Source: Daphnia pulex (lineage: Eukaryota; Arthropoda; Branchiopoda; Diplostraca; Daphniidae). Taken from it: DNA of 64,000 nt. The DNA lies in contig NC_060018.1 of the NCBI RefSeq assembly GCF_021134715.1, positions 10,743,501-10,807,500 of the forward strand, read 5' to 3'. Position 1 is the stretch's first letter. Each line of letters opens with the position of its first letter. Made by a program: the position numbers and the translations under genes. Of this stretch, positions 13,098-26,354 are shown one piece after another. The notes under the pieces are model-generated. The model searched no databases. It worked only from the letters and a program-made list of their open reading frames with translations, and had not been told where the DNA came from.

Positions 13098-14094
13098 ATG
13101 AGGATCGCTATTTGCTTCATGATTTTCGGTAAGGCTTTTTCACAATTTTTTCTTGAAATTTATTATCTAAGGATTTTTGAGATGGAAGTTGAACAGCATT
13201 ATAAGGATTTTGTGTATTCGACGTTTTAGGTTTCGTAGCCGTTCTTCACGCATCTGCTATTAAAGAAGCTGAATCATCTGACAAGTCTAAAATCGACGAG
13301 CCAGCTCGTGTAAGTCTTGCGCTCATTAGCACAAGGTTAATCAGATTCGATTAAATTGTGGAAATTTTGTCAATGCTAATCATCAGGAAAAACGTGGATT
13401 TGCAAGCGGTGGTGGTGGTGGATATGGAGGCGGAGGAGGATATGGCGGAGGAGCCGGAGGAGGAGCTGGAGGATATGGAGTAGGTTATGGTGGAGCTGCA
13501 GCTATCGCCCAGGAAGCCGCCAACGCCGCAAAAGCTGCCCAGAACGCCCAAGCCGGAGCTGCTTCTCAGGCCGCCCAACAAGCGCAAGCGAGTCTCGCAG
13601 CCCAGGCTGTCCAGGCTGCCCAACAAGCTCAGGCCGTAGTAGCGGCCAAACAAGCCCAGGCTGCCCAGATTTCCCAGGCCGCCCAAGCCGCTCAAGCCGC
13701 TGCATTCGCCGAATCTGCCCAGGCTGCTCAAGCTGCTCAGGCCGTTCAGGCTGCCGAAGCCACCAAAGTCCAGGCTTTGCAACAAGCCCAAGCTATTGCC
13801 GCTGCCGCCAAGGCCGCTCAGTCTCACGCCGCCCAAGCTGTCGCTTCCCTACAAGCCGCCCAGGCACAACAGGCGTCTCAGGCCCAGATGGCCTATCAAG
13901 CCCAAGCCAACGCCCAAGCTTTGGCTTACAAGCAACAGGCTTCATTGGCCGATCTCGCCGCTGCCCAGCAAGCGGCCAACAAGGCGTACTCGGCCGCTCA
14001 GGCCGCTCAAGCCACAGCTGTCGGTGGTGGTGGTAGCTACGGTGGATTCGGTGGAGGATATGGTGGCGGCCATGGAGGATGTCCTGCCTGTTAA
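13098..14094 (+). CDS. Secreted Gly/Tyr-rich and Ala/Gln-rich structural protein
   Basis: Three exons, 13098-13128, 13230-13309 and 13387-14094, join in phase to 272 residues. An N-terminal signal peptide is clear (MRIAICFMIFGFVAVLHASA), followed by a short charged segment ending in a basic EKR. Next comes a Gly/Tyr block (GGGYGGG type), then about 170 residues dominated by Ala and Gln in AAQ/QAAQ steps with no proline, predicted as a long helix, then a second Gly/Tyr block and the terminal motif CPAC. The only cysteines of the mature chain are those two. The composition resembles silk, cuticle or eggshell proteins; the precise role is unknown. The TATA/Inr promoter suggests strong, regulated transcription. 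The ATG was chosen because it opens a clean signal peptide and has AAAA before it. Confidence 0.85.
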
Positions 14095-14314
14095 TCATTG
14101 ACTGAAACTGACTAACAAGATCTATTTTACCTTATTTTAACCTTGGAAAAATTTAATTTCCAATAACCATGTTGATTTTTTCATCTAAATTCTATCCACG
14201 CGAAGATTGTAGATCAATCTACCAATGATATTTTTTCCTTCATAACAGTAGCTTGTGTGATATAAGCTTCAAATACACTACTAAAAAGTGAATAATTCTA
14301 TCTTGATTTTTAAA

Positions 14315-14320
14315 AATAAA
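14315..14320 (+). terminator. Poly(A) signal of the Ala/Gln-rich protein gene
   Basis: AATAAA about 220 bases after the stop codon; a second AATAAA lies near 14355. The gene is convergent with the FEM1-like gene, whose stop codon is at 14501. Confidence 0.55.
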
Positions 14321-14500
14321 TCCTACAATATATTAAATGAATCAAATGAAAAGACAAATAAAAGTAGTACAATAATAACTTGTGTTTAAAAGAAATGTAT
14401 TGAAATCAACTGACGGAAACAGTGCTGACCAAAACTGAAAGAAAACAGCTGAGAAATTTAATCTTGGAAATTCTTGACAATAATTCCAATCGGCGTCTTA

Positions 14501-16762
14501 TTAAATTATTGACTGAAGAAAGTGGCGTAGAGCGGGCGGAACCTGGTCCTCGTCGAATAGAATTCCACTTTTGTGCAAGACTTGAGAAGCCAAACACCTC
14601 AGAGACGGTGGCGGGACGTAGTTGATGATAAATTGAAGGTCAGGATCGGGATGGCCCTGACTGGCGAGTTGACTTTGCCATTGCTGGAAGAGCATCAAGG
14701 GTGTCCAGTTGCTTTGGTTCAATTGCTGCTGGTCAATGCGGGCCCCGTATTCCAGCAGCAGCCAAGATTGGGCAATAACGCTGTCACGATTCATGGCCAG
14801 CAAGTGGAGGGGAGTCGATCCGTACAGGTTGGCGGCGTTGGGATCGGCTCCGAGTCCAAGGATCAACCGGGTCACAGACAGAAGCAGCTGCGAATCCTCG
14901 GCCCGAGTAATAGTCGGCTCTTCCTCGTCGCCATGGTTACTCATCACTTCCACAAATTCCGCGTCGTCACGTTCGTCCGACCACATCTGAGCATCTCGGT
15001 GATGGGCACACGACGGACATCCGCTCACGTCAGTGCTGTAGTCGTAGTCGTATGGATCAATGACTTCATCCTCCGACAAATTAGAAACGTCGTCGTCACG
15101 CACATTTTGGCTCTCATCACCATCAGCAGGGCTAATATCAGGGCTGTCAATCAAGTCGCCGCCAGCGTCAGCATCACAGTCGCTACTGCTGTCCAGGTCG
15201 CTCTCATCATTGTAGTTGCTCCAGTCAAATTCGCTGTTGTCGTCTAGCCCATCATCACTGTGGCCATAGCTGCCGGTGAGTGAGCCGGACACTTGGCTCC
15301 CGGAGTCGCTGCTGCTGCTGCTGCTGTCGTCATTGTCATCCATGTCTTGAGGAATTTCAGCGACCAGCATGTGACCGAGACTCGTCAGATTGCAAATGGT
15401 GTGCAGGAGATTCTGATTGGCGTTTCCCCACCGGTGATCCTTGGCGATGAAGAGCGACAGACTGCGCTCAAACTGTTGGCGATCCTGGTGGCTCCATTGT
15501 GGCGTCATCTCGCTGGCCCAGAAAATCAGTTCGACGATGAAACCGGCCAGACTGACCAGAGTGTTGGGGTAGATGTTCTCGAGTCTGCGATTTGCCTGCA
15601 GATGGGACATGTAACTGCAAGCGAAATCGAAGGTGGCCATCAGACTGGCAAACGGGAATTCTTCCTGGCCGGCCGGCTTCTTCTGTCGTAGATGGGCGAC
15701 ACTTTTCGTCATGATGTCCAAGGCCCAGTTGACTATACGACTCGTCTTCCATCCCTTCCACTCGAGTCCTTGCTCCGATTGCTGCAGAAAGAGCCTCAAC
15801 GCGCGGATGATGGCCTCGCCGCTCTGCTCTTGCTGGCCGAAGGAATAGACGGAAGCGCATCGGCACAAGTAGGTGAGATTAAAGATGTGCGGACCATCAG
15901 GATGCACCATGTCCAGCACTCGCTGGCTGACCAAAAGTCCCTGGGTGAAGAGCTCGAAGGTGTTGCTGGAGAGCTGCTCCAGTTGTTCCAATGTGGTAAA
16001 CTCGGACGTCAAGCCGAAAGCCAGGCCAGCTTCTGATGGAAGAATAGTTTTGGGTAGATCCGGCTCGTCAGCCGCTGTCGAGTGACGAAGATGCAGGGCT
16101 GCTCTCCAGTACTTGAGGCCGTTTTGCGGGGCTGGATGCGTTTCGTAAAAGTAAAAATTGACTGCGCCCATCAGTTCCAGAATGTTGATCTTCTCTTGTC
16201 GGCCGTTGGGACTGGAGACGATGGAATCGATCATTGGGTCGGTTTGATGTGATCTCACTTCCGCGGTAAGGAGGTAGGCGGCAATGTCCAGCTCTCCGCA
16301 AACGATAGCCGCGTACAGTGCTGGGACGTCCAGGTATTCGACGCCACCGCACACGAATCGTCCGATTTGCACGATGGGAACGTCCAGTTTGTCAACCAAG
16401 AATTGAACCATTTCCAAATTTCCCAGCTGGATGGCCACCAGCAGCGGCGTCTGCCCGTGTTCGTTGTACGATGTCGACAATTCGGTGGTCACTGCCGGCC
16501 CGTGGGTTTGCAGAATGTCAGTCACATCTTGACTGGATCCTCCGGTTACAGCCTGGAAAAATGCCTCGCAGTCCTCGTAAGTGATGAGCTGGGGATCCGT
16601 TGAAGGGAGTGGATACGAGGCTGGTGGCGTATAATTTGCCGGGACACGCCTCAACACTTTTCGCCATTTCTTGATCATTTCCATCGGATAATCTTCGTCG
16701 GACCAAAATCTTCGCCAAATCTTTCGCCAAACCATTTTGACTTTCTCACGAGATTCCTCCAT
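14501..16762 (-). CDS. Divergent FEM1-like ankyrin-repeat protein
   Basis: Single-exon ORF of 753 residues from the ATG at 16762 (context AACAAGATGG); the open frame upstream has no ATG. FEM1 proteins are substrate receptors of CUL2 ubiquitin ligases (family knowledge). Resemblance: N-terminal ankyrin units (HGQTPLLVAIQLGNLEMVQFL, then an AYAAIVCGELDIAAYLL-like unit), a middle helical TPR-like part (around residues 225-330, HPDGPHIFNLTYLCRCASVY, compare FEM1 HPDTSYYIRFRGAVYAD), C-terminal ankyrins (GADPNAANLYGSTPLHLLAM) and a last segment PPPSLRCLASQVL like the FEM1 SLKCLAAR end. Between the TPR part and the last ankyrins sits an acidic Ser/Asp-rich stretch of about 150 residues, absent from typical FEM1. 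An acidic, divergent paralogue rather than canonical FEM1A/B/C is the best reading. The gene has no introns, unlike its neighbours. Confidence 0.7.
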   Translation of the reverse strand: MEESREKVKMVWRKIWRRFWSDEDYPMEMIKKWRKVLRRVPANYTPPASYPLPSTDPQLITYEDCEAFFQAVTGGSSQDVTDILQTHGPAVTTELSTSYNEHGQTPLLVAIQLGNLEMVQFLVDKLDVPIVQIGRFVCGGVEYLDVPALYAAIVCGELDIAAYLLTAEVRSHQTDPMIDSIVSSPNGRQEKINILELMGAVNFYFYETHPAPQNGLKYWRAALHLRHSTAADEPDLPKTILPSEAGLAFGLTSEFTTLEQLEQLSSNTFELFTQGLLVSQRVLDMVHPDGPHIFNLTYLCRCASVYSFGQQEQSGEAIIRALRLFLQQSEQGLEWKGWKTSRIVNWALDIMTKSVAHLRQKKPAGQEEFPFASLMATFDFACSYMSHLQANRRLENIYPNTLVSLAGFIVELIFWASEMTPQWSHQDRQQFERSLSLFIAKDHRWGNANQNLLHTICNLTSLGHMLVAEIPQDMDDNDDSSSSSSDSGSQVSGSLTGSYGHSDDGLDDNSEFDWSNYNDESDLDSSSDCDADAGGDLIDSPDISPADGDESQNVRDDDVSNLSEDEVIDPYDYDYSTDVSGCPSCAHHRDAQMWSDERDDAEFVEVMSNHGDEEEPTITRAEDSQLLLSVTRLILGLGADPNAANLYGSTPLHLLAMNRDSVIAQSWLLLEYGARIDQQQLNQSNWTPLMLFQQWQSQLASQGHPDPDLQFIINYVPPPSLRCLASQVLHKSGILFDEDQVPPALRHFLQSII

Positions 16763-16847
16763 CTTGTTTGCACAGGTTAAAGACAAGTTACGTTATATCT
16801 AGAAGAACACAGTTAAGATAAACGATGGGATCCTTCAGATTTTCGAT

Positions 16848-16857
16848 CCTTTTTATA
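16848..16857 (-). promoter_or_regulatory. TATA box of the FEM1-like gene
   Basis: On the minus strand the sequence reads TATAAAAAGG, about 85 bases upstream of the ATG. A start site near 16820-16827 would leave a 5' UTR of about 60 bases. Confidence 0.5.
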
Positions 16858-17134
16858 TCAACGGGAAGAGCCAGTTTTTGTTGGCAAGTCGACCTCCTCC
16901 TGCAATTACGATGATATCTCGAAAATGTGCCAACCGATTAACTTGAATTTTTTGGCGTTGAATACGTTTTAATTTTTCAAATATTAACCAACAGTTTTAT
17001 TTCATGCAGAGTAATACAATTTAATTTGATAATCGTTTCAATTCAACGTTATAGTTGAGTTGACTGGCGCCGATCGGTGTAGTTTGCAATGTGGCCGCTT
17101 GGTGGGTGAATTGCGCAACGGCAATTAGGGCAGT

Positions 17135-17170
17135 GTGTCGCAACACATGTTGCACAACATGTTGCGTCAC
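17135..17170. repeat. Near-perfect 36-bp palindrome
   Basis: Left arm GTGTCGCAACACATGTTG and right arm CAACATGTTGCGTCAC around a central CA; the arms pair except for one mismatch and a 2-base indel. The core CAACATGTTG (17155-17164) is a perfect palindrome. It lies just beyond the 3' end of the predicted microprotein gene on the minus strand. Confidence 0.7.
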
Positions 17171-17205
17171 ATTGTGTCACAATACATTTGGAATTTCGAC
17201 CACCA

Positions 17206-17484
17206 TCAGAATTGATCCATTTGTGTAGTTACAGGTAGGTTGTTTTCCTGTTGCTGAAGATATCAAAATAACAAGTCACAAGTAACAATAATGATTTGAC
17301 AGATCAAAATACCGAGAAATACAGCTAGACTAATAACAATTTACAAGAACTTCCTTGTTAAATAATTGCACATAGTACGATTTTACTTGCTCACCTGTTT
17401 CTTTTTTCCACAACAACATGTACAGCACCATGGACATGAGATCACAAATGCCGCCATGCATGCAAAAATAAGTTCGTGATCCAT
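17206..17484 (-). CDS. Possible Cys-rich membrane microprotein, two exons
   Basis: On the minus strand an ATG at 17484 opens 30 codons ending at CAG | GTGAGC (exon 17395-17484); the acceptor ATCTTCAG then gives 15 codons and a stop (exon 17206-17253). Both borders fit the consensus and the phase is 0. The 45-residue product starts MDHELIFACMAAFVISCPW, continues with clustered cysteines (CCTCCCG) and a KKKQ stop-transfer-like basic patch, and ends in a polar tail. This looks like a single hydrophobic segment with palmitoylatable cysteines, as in small Cys-rich membrane proteins. A competing 96-codon minus-strand ORF (17330-17620) overlaps in another frame. No family was recognised; coding status is uncertain. 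Confidence 0.35.
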
Positions 17485-17646
17485 AGTGCAAAGTTGAATA
17501 CTTGGTTGAATAGGTCACGCTGTCAAACTTGATATTATACTGACTTGTTTTCTTCACTGGAATCAGGCAAATAAGTCTAATTAGCTGCGTTATTACTATA
17601 ACTAGAAGTTTTTCACTCATTTTTTGGGGTGAGTATTAGAGTTGAG

Positions 17647-17671
17647 ACCGAAGCGGCTGTTGCGCTTCGGT
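17647..17671. repeat. Perfect 9-bp stem hairpin
   Basis: ACCGAAGCG, a 7-base loop GCTGTTG, then CGCTTCGGT. It is GC-rich in an AT-rich neighbourhood, about 160 bases upstream of the predicted microprotein ATG. Confidence 0.75.
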
Positions 17672-20600
17672 ACCACGCCGCCTAGGATGCCAACCGTGAC
17701 GCACGGAAGGCTGATTGATTCGTATAATATCCCTAACCACATACCTCATCTTTTGTCATCATAGTGAAAACCCATCAGAGACCCAATTCCGTCAACCGTC
17801 AACCGAGACCACATTTATTCAAACCGCTTCTTTTAGATTCTAACACAACTACACAAGTTAACAGAGCAATTTATTAAAGCCATAAGCATTAAACACATAC
17901 ACGTTATAAGTTGCACAAAGCAGGGGAATTCCGAATCTGGTTCTAGTTTGATTTTGCGATCCATAACATGTGTCGGCTTGTTCTAAAACATATGTCGATT
18001 TTTATCATTTCGTCTATCGATATCTTAAAGACTAATTAGAATATTACTGTCGTCTGCTACTCTGCTTTCTTTCGTTTTCGTTTACATTTTTTACAATAAA
18101 TTAGAAAATTACAAGTTCAAAAAGGCCTTAAAAGAGACGAAGTTTTGCAGATATTAAAGATAACGGAAAGATCTCTTTGTTTTGGAAACGTGGCAGCACG
18201 AAAAATAGCAGGACAAATAAAATTACAAAAATGTGGTGGTCGTTGCAGCTCTAGCTCTAGCTGGCCGTGTCTCTATAGAATCGCTTATTACACACTTCAT
18301 GCTGTAAAGCAGGTAAATAAAACCAAGAATATGAATAGAACGAGTAACCTGAGCCCCGGTCAAATCCGGGGAACTTTGGTCATTCATTAGGTCTAACATT
18401 AGTCATTTAAACTTGTTCCAAGTGTGTGAAATGTTAGTTCATGACTAGCATTTGGCATGTAAGCCCCCTGTCATCATGCATGGAAGTTTGTTTCCGCACC
18501 ATGTATCAACCTTTTTCTTTGTGCAGATTTCCAGCCTGAGCTAGACATCATAACAATATGATATGCAAGTTTTCCTTGGTTTTTGTTGTGACCTATTGTC
18601 AGCTACAATCTCAGCATCATCGCTTGGGTAATAAGTTTTGTTACTTTTTTTAACCTCTGTGACCTGCTAGATATTTGAATGATGTATGATTTTGTACAGA
18701 AGCTGTGTGTTACATGAAAACCCCCAATTCTAATGTTCATTAATAATACGGGTTTACCCACCATCTCATTTTCAACTTTTCCTTACTGTTATTGTTTCTG
18801 TGAATGTTTTTCGTGACCCAGTTTCTATTTTTTGTTTAGATAAAAAGCAGGATCCTGTTTGCATTTGGAGAAACTACCCATGTCGGGCGATTCATCTGGT
18901 TTCCCCTTTCTTTAAATGTCCTAGTGTACACCCATGCGAGTGTGGGGGTATTCACGAGGACTCCCTTTTTTCCTGTCTCATCCGCCTGGTGGATTCAACT
19001 CTTTCGAGATCAGCAGAGAACTGAGCAACTGTGAATGCCTGGCCGTATTTCCCAGGCTTTAAGGTAGGAAAAATCTTATCTCCATTCTTCCGCATTCTTC
19101 CTTTTTGACTAAACTTGGTAGCGTTGATTATCAATCGGGGTATACGGTATCGTGGTACGGAGTACCATTATTCCTGGCTATGCTGCCGTTGACTGGAACT
19201 CTTTTGCTCTTGCCTTTTTTGTTGAATCAGTAAGGGCTCATTCAATAACTCATTTGTCGAACTGTAGATCAGGCTTGTTTTGTACCTCACAACTTTGTGG
19301 GCCCCCAACTTTGTAGCAAACAATCGAATTAAAAACATATTTGAACTTGAAAGACTTTCAAGGAAAGTGCAGCTAGAGAATTGTTTGACCAAGCACCTCC
19401 TCGTTATATCCTGTTTTATTATTTCCACCACTTGAGTGACTAACGTTCTTTCTACATTGAAAGTGGAGAAGGAAAGTAAAAATTAAACCGTTGCCAATTG
19501 TCACCGTAAAAAGATAACAAAAATTGAATTCGTAATCAGACAAAAATCTCAAGAGTTATCTCAAATTATCTGTAAAACTTGTTTTGTGGGCATTTCCACG
19601 AGCCTGTTCGTTATTGTTTTCCTCGACATTTTGGCAGCAGCTTCAGCTTCGCTGATAACGGCAGCTTGGAGAATGGAGAGCAGCTACAAAACCTGCAGAA
19701 ACCAAATGTTGTAAAACAGAAAGATTTCAGTTTACGATTGAAAAAGAAAAAAATAAGATTCCAACATTACTAGCTAATAATCGTATTAAAATGAGTTTGT
19801 TTTTGCCAAATTCACCCAAGACTATGAGATAACGAAGAGTAAGTTTCATCTTGCTGAAATGAGATTGGAAGGTTCGATTTTGCTGAGTGATTGTCGAACA
19901 CTGGTAATACTATTTTTGGAATATCACTCTTCCGCAGCTCTTGGTGGTTCTTTTTCTCTTTCTATCATTGCGACGATGGCGGCTATGTAGCCTACGGCTG
20001 GTTTAGCGACAAATCGATTGCGGGACTACTCGGATGGGAACCGGAACATGTGCCGCCCGCCCTGTTTTTCCCTTTCTATATAGTCATCGGCTTGGACGCT
20101 CTTATTCGGCTCGCTGGCTCTCCCGCCGTCAGCTGACAGCCTTCTCACGCAGCGTCGTTCGCGGGAATTATATATAAAGAAAAGAAGTAAAAGAAAAAAA
20201 GGTATATATAAAAAATATAGAGACAAACAAAGATGGCCGCTCCTGCAAAATATCAAGGAAAACTATCCGTTTAATAATAAATTCAATCATTTCATCGAGG
20301 CAATTAAACGAATCAAATTCAACGCTTCGCTATAGAATAGTTGAACCGTCGAAATGAGCAAAAAGGAGTGTGGGGGGACGGACGAAATCGAGTTGAGTGG
20401 AGTTTGAAAAGGGCCGCCAGCGATAATCTGCGATTGTGTGTTGAAGAAGAGAGAGAGGGAAACCCTATAGCGTCAATCCAAATAGAGAGGGATGAACAAG
20501 AGCAAGAGGGCTGCAGCTGCTGCTATCCATTATGTACAGCACAGCATCGGGACTTAAATGCGCCGCGAGGACCCGCTTTTTATTATAATATTATAGAATG

Positions 20601-23590
20601 CGGTCACCGTTTAACTTCCATTATATTCTCCCGACACACAGCGCACACAAGAAAATTCGGAAATAAAATCAAAGTGAAAAGTTTCAAATCACTTGAAGCT
20701 GTTTGTCGAACCCCCCCAATCCTGTCAATCAAAAATCTCCCCCCACTCACTATTCTTTAAATCCCTCTGAATTACCGTATCTGAAATTCATTCCTAAACT
20801 TTTGTATCGACGAAAATTATAAGCTCATTATAATACACACACATTTCGATTTCGATAGAACAAAATGGCGGACCGAACGAACTTGTGTGCCGACCTCAAA
20901 AAATCTAAATCTCCGATAAAAATCGAATACGTCGGTCATCTTTTGTTGCCTATCGGTCGGCCGCTCCCACATTTTTGCGGCTTTCTTGTATTTTCCTCAT
21001 CGAGAAAAAACAAAACGTTGTACACTAGAGAGAGATAAGATAAAATGCCGGACAGCAGCAGCAACTAGCAGCGGCTCGGAGCTCCTTTATATTCTCCCGC
21101 TTGCGTCTTTTTATGATGTCAGCCGAACGAGAGATCACACACAAGAATTATTATTTCTCTCTCTGTATGTTATAACAATAGAAAACGTTATTGGGTTTTT
21201 TCTCTCTACTGTCGTATATAGGTGGAGCCATCTTATGTTATAGCCCAGGCTGATAGATATAGGACTCAATTCTGTGTGCCCAGGCTCGAGAGGTTTATTG
21301 CGGTTGAGTAGACTTTTTGGACTTTTTTCTCCCCCTTGGATTAATACAAAAAATCGTTCGCTGTATGTTTATAAAAAAATATAAGAATTAAGATCAGATC
21401 AACTGAATCAGCTGTGCTCTAGGCCCGGTAGAAAATGATATTTTCCACTGGGGTGGTCTTATTTCTCTCTCCCGTTCAGAAAAATGATTTGTTTGTTATT
21501 TTTGTGTGGGGGGTAACATTCATAAGGATTTCCGTATGGGGAGTGAACGTACAGTAAGCAATTAATTGTTTGTCCTGACTGGTTAAACAAGAGAGAGAAA
21601 AAAGAGGGAGAGTATAGAGACAACAAAAAAGAAAAAGTGAACTCTTGTGTGTACCTCACACCTGGAGCCAAGGGAAAACACACACACAATTATTATTGTC
21701 ACCCTCAGGACTGGCACAACTGTTGCCTATACATGACTCACATGTGTGTGTGTGTGTAACCAAGGCATAATGTTACACCGTCGGTCAAACATTCGCCCAT
21801 ATATCTACTGGGACAGCAGCACATCAGCGTGCGCTGCCAATGCGCTGAATTATTGAAAGAATTTATCCAGAGACGGGAATCGCATGTCGAGCTCATCTCC
21901 GCCAGACGGATATCGATACAACTCTGTTTTTTTAAATGGACACATAGAGGTAGGGGGGAAGATGTATTCATAAAACACACGAGATACATGTCATCTGTTC
22001 AAAAACCCCCAAACATGGACGGGCGCCGTCACGATATGCATTCTGGTTCCCCCCTAATATGGATCGAAAGAAAACTTGTATCAGTAAAATGCCATCTCGA
22101 TATATACTATTCATCACATCTCTAAGCTCTTTTTTGGATTTGAACGATTCGGGACTTAGAGTGTTAGATATATTTACAGCTGTGGGCGATGATATCTCCC
22201 GATTGCTATCTCGACACAAAAAATCGAATTTCTCGTCGGGTTAAATCGAACGTGTTTTGGTGGCGGTTCTTATTATATGTAACAGGACAGCGATATGATC
22301 GTAACAGCTTCATCGATGGTCTCTCTGCTGCAATCAACAACACTATTATATACAAGTCGCGGCCCATGGTGGTGTGTATTAGAGGAGAAGCGATTGGTTC
22401 CGCTCCATTCACGCCAGGCGGGCCGGGTGCTGCTGCTGGAACATGCACGTGTTATTCCCCCCTCTTGTACTATTCAATTCACCAAAGTATTTTTTTTTAT
22501 TCCATCGTCGATGATGGGCAAAAGGTGATGCTGATTCGATTCGTCACAGCGGTCTCTGGATCGCTCCTATTCTCTATGATATTATAGGCCGTCAAAATGT
22601 CTATCCATCAAGCAACCAGCCTTTTTCCCCCCGTTCCGTCGTGTACATCGACACGCCTATCAAATTGCGCATTTGTCTTGGCGCCATTATTCACGCCGAC
22701 TGACTTTGACTGCCTGTTGTGTCCTATCCTATATGTACTGCAGTTTGTTGCCTATTGTGTCCTATAGAAACTTTTGGCCATAGTCTATACACTCTCAAAC
22801 TGAGAGAGAGAGACGTGGTGTTGCGTTATTCATTCAATACAAAAGGGAGAGTCCGAAATCGACAGGTTATATAAGCTGATGCGCATTTCTATATTTTTTC
22901 TTCCCCCCAATGTTCGTGTCAAGATGAGATCATCGGCACTGATGACGTCGTAAATGAACTTGGAATTTTGGCTGTTTTTTTTTTTCGGTGAATCACGCCG
23001 CTCCATCTGCGGAAGAAAGAAAAACGAACGAGATGACGAGGTGGAAGCCAGAGCACACATCTCTCATTTGGATATATAGACCAATTTGCATACCAGCAAT
23101 AATGTACTACTTGACTGACCTTCGTTCGAAATTAAGCCTCGGGCGATTATTAAAACAGATTTTATGGTGGCAAAACTCAAACGTCGAATCACTTTTCTTA
23201 TATCCTCCGTAAAGTAAAGAGAAGAAAATTGAGCTCATCGATTGAAATTGAAATTCATTCGATGATGTAAGCGGGGTGAAGTTTTCCCGTCGAATATGAT
23301 TGGCTGCTGTGGGTCGTCGGGGGATGAAATAGCTCACGGTGATTGGTCGCCGTCTCGGCGCACGCTCTACTATCACACACTCACGCCCAGTGTGTGTGTG
23401 TATCTCTACACAGTAGTTAACAGGGAAATAAAGTACGGACCCGCCCAGCCTCAACCCCCGGCGTCACCACACACACTCCGTCGAAAAGGTGGGGGTGGAG
23501 AGTTACAAGCCGTACACGTTTGATGTGTCATTTGGAGAGAGAGGGAAAAAGGAGGAGTAGATATTATGTACAGCAGAGAACGACGTCCGG
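17672..23590. other. Gene-poor interval upstream of the Ptf1a-type gene
   Basis: No protein gene could be supported. Exon-like pieces were seen near 18240-18310 (acceptor GTTGCAG, donor GTAAAT) and near 18840-19024 (acceptor TTTTGTTTAG followed by a Cys-rich 60-codon reading frame), but neither joins a convincing gene; they could be a long non-coding RNA. From about 20 kb on, the sequence turns rich in simple repeats, pyrimidine runs and TATA-like words, as expected of a large regulatory region for the bHLH gene downstream. Confidence 0.4.
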
Positions 23591-23591
23591 C

Positions 23592-23627
23592 ATTTAAAGG
23601 CTTGTTTGTCCGGCACGTGCCAGTCAC
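23592..23627 (+). promoter_or_regulatory. Core promoter of the Ptf1a/Fer1-type gene
   Basis: ATTTAAAGG near 23592-23600 is a TATA-like box; CCAGTCAC at about 23620-23627 is an Inr-like word 30 bases downstream. Between and overlapping them is the perfect palindrome GGCACGTGCC (23612-23621) with an E-box CACGTG core. The resulting 5' UTR would be about 125 bases. Confidence 0.45.
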
Positions 23628-23723
23628 ACTCCAGCCATTGACACCGTCAGTCGGCCTACATAACCGTTCGACATCTAAATCCGGAATTCCTCCAGGAATT
23701 ATACAAGAACCCCAGTGAAATAG

Positions 23724-26148
<2,425 letters not shown>

Positions 26149-26149
<1 letters not shown>

Positions 26150-26154
26150 ATAAA
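26149..26154 (+). terminator. Poly(A) signal overlapping the bHLH stop codon
   Basis: AATAAA begins with the last A of the TGA stop (26147-26149). A second AATAAA lies at 26349-26354 and is a more normal 3' end for this mRNA. Confidence 0.4.
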
Positions 26155-26354
26155 TCAAGAATTTAAAAAAAAAACAGGAAAATTTATTTGATTTGTTGTT
26201 GTCTTTTTTTTATATATTCCTACCTCTTTTTCTGTGAAACAATTCGACACCTGCGCTCTGTATAGCTGTGAAATCATTTGGTTTCGATTTTTATTCCGCA
26301 ATTTTCCCCATCATTTCTAGTCACACGATCCTCCTCCTACACCCCGCCAATAAA

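Noticed and set aside
13351..13836. 161-codon Gly/Leu/Ser-rich minus-strand ORF
   Set aside because: Antisense of the Ala/Gln repeats; repetitive coding sequence leaves the opposite frame open by chance.
14573..15247. 224-codon plus-strand ORF
   Set aside because: Antisense of the FEM1-like gene with no recognisable features.
18800..19024. Cys-rich 74-codon ORF after a good acceptor
   Set aside because: Its start is not ATG and no upstream exon joins it in phase; kept only as a note on the interval.
20341..20760. 139-codon plus-strand ORF
   Set aside because: Begins without ATG and has ordinary non-coding composition with simple repeats.
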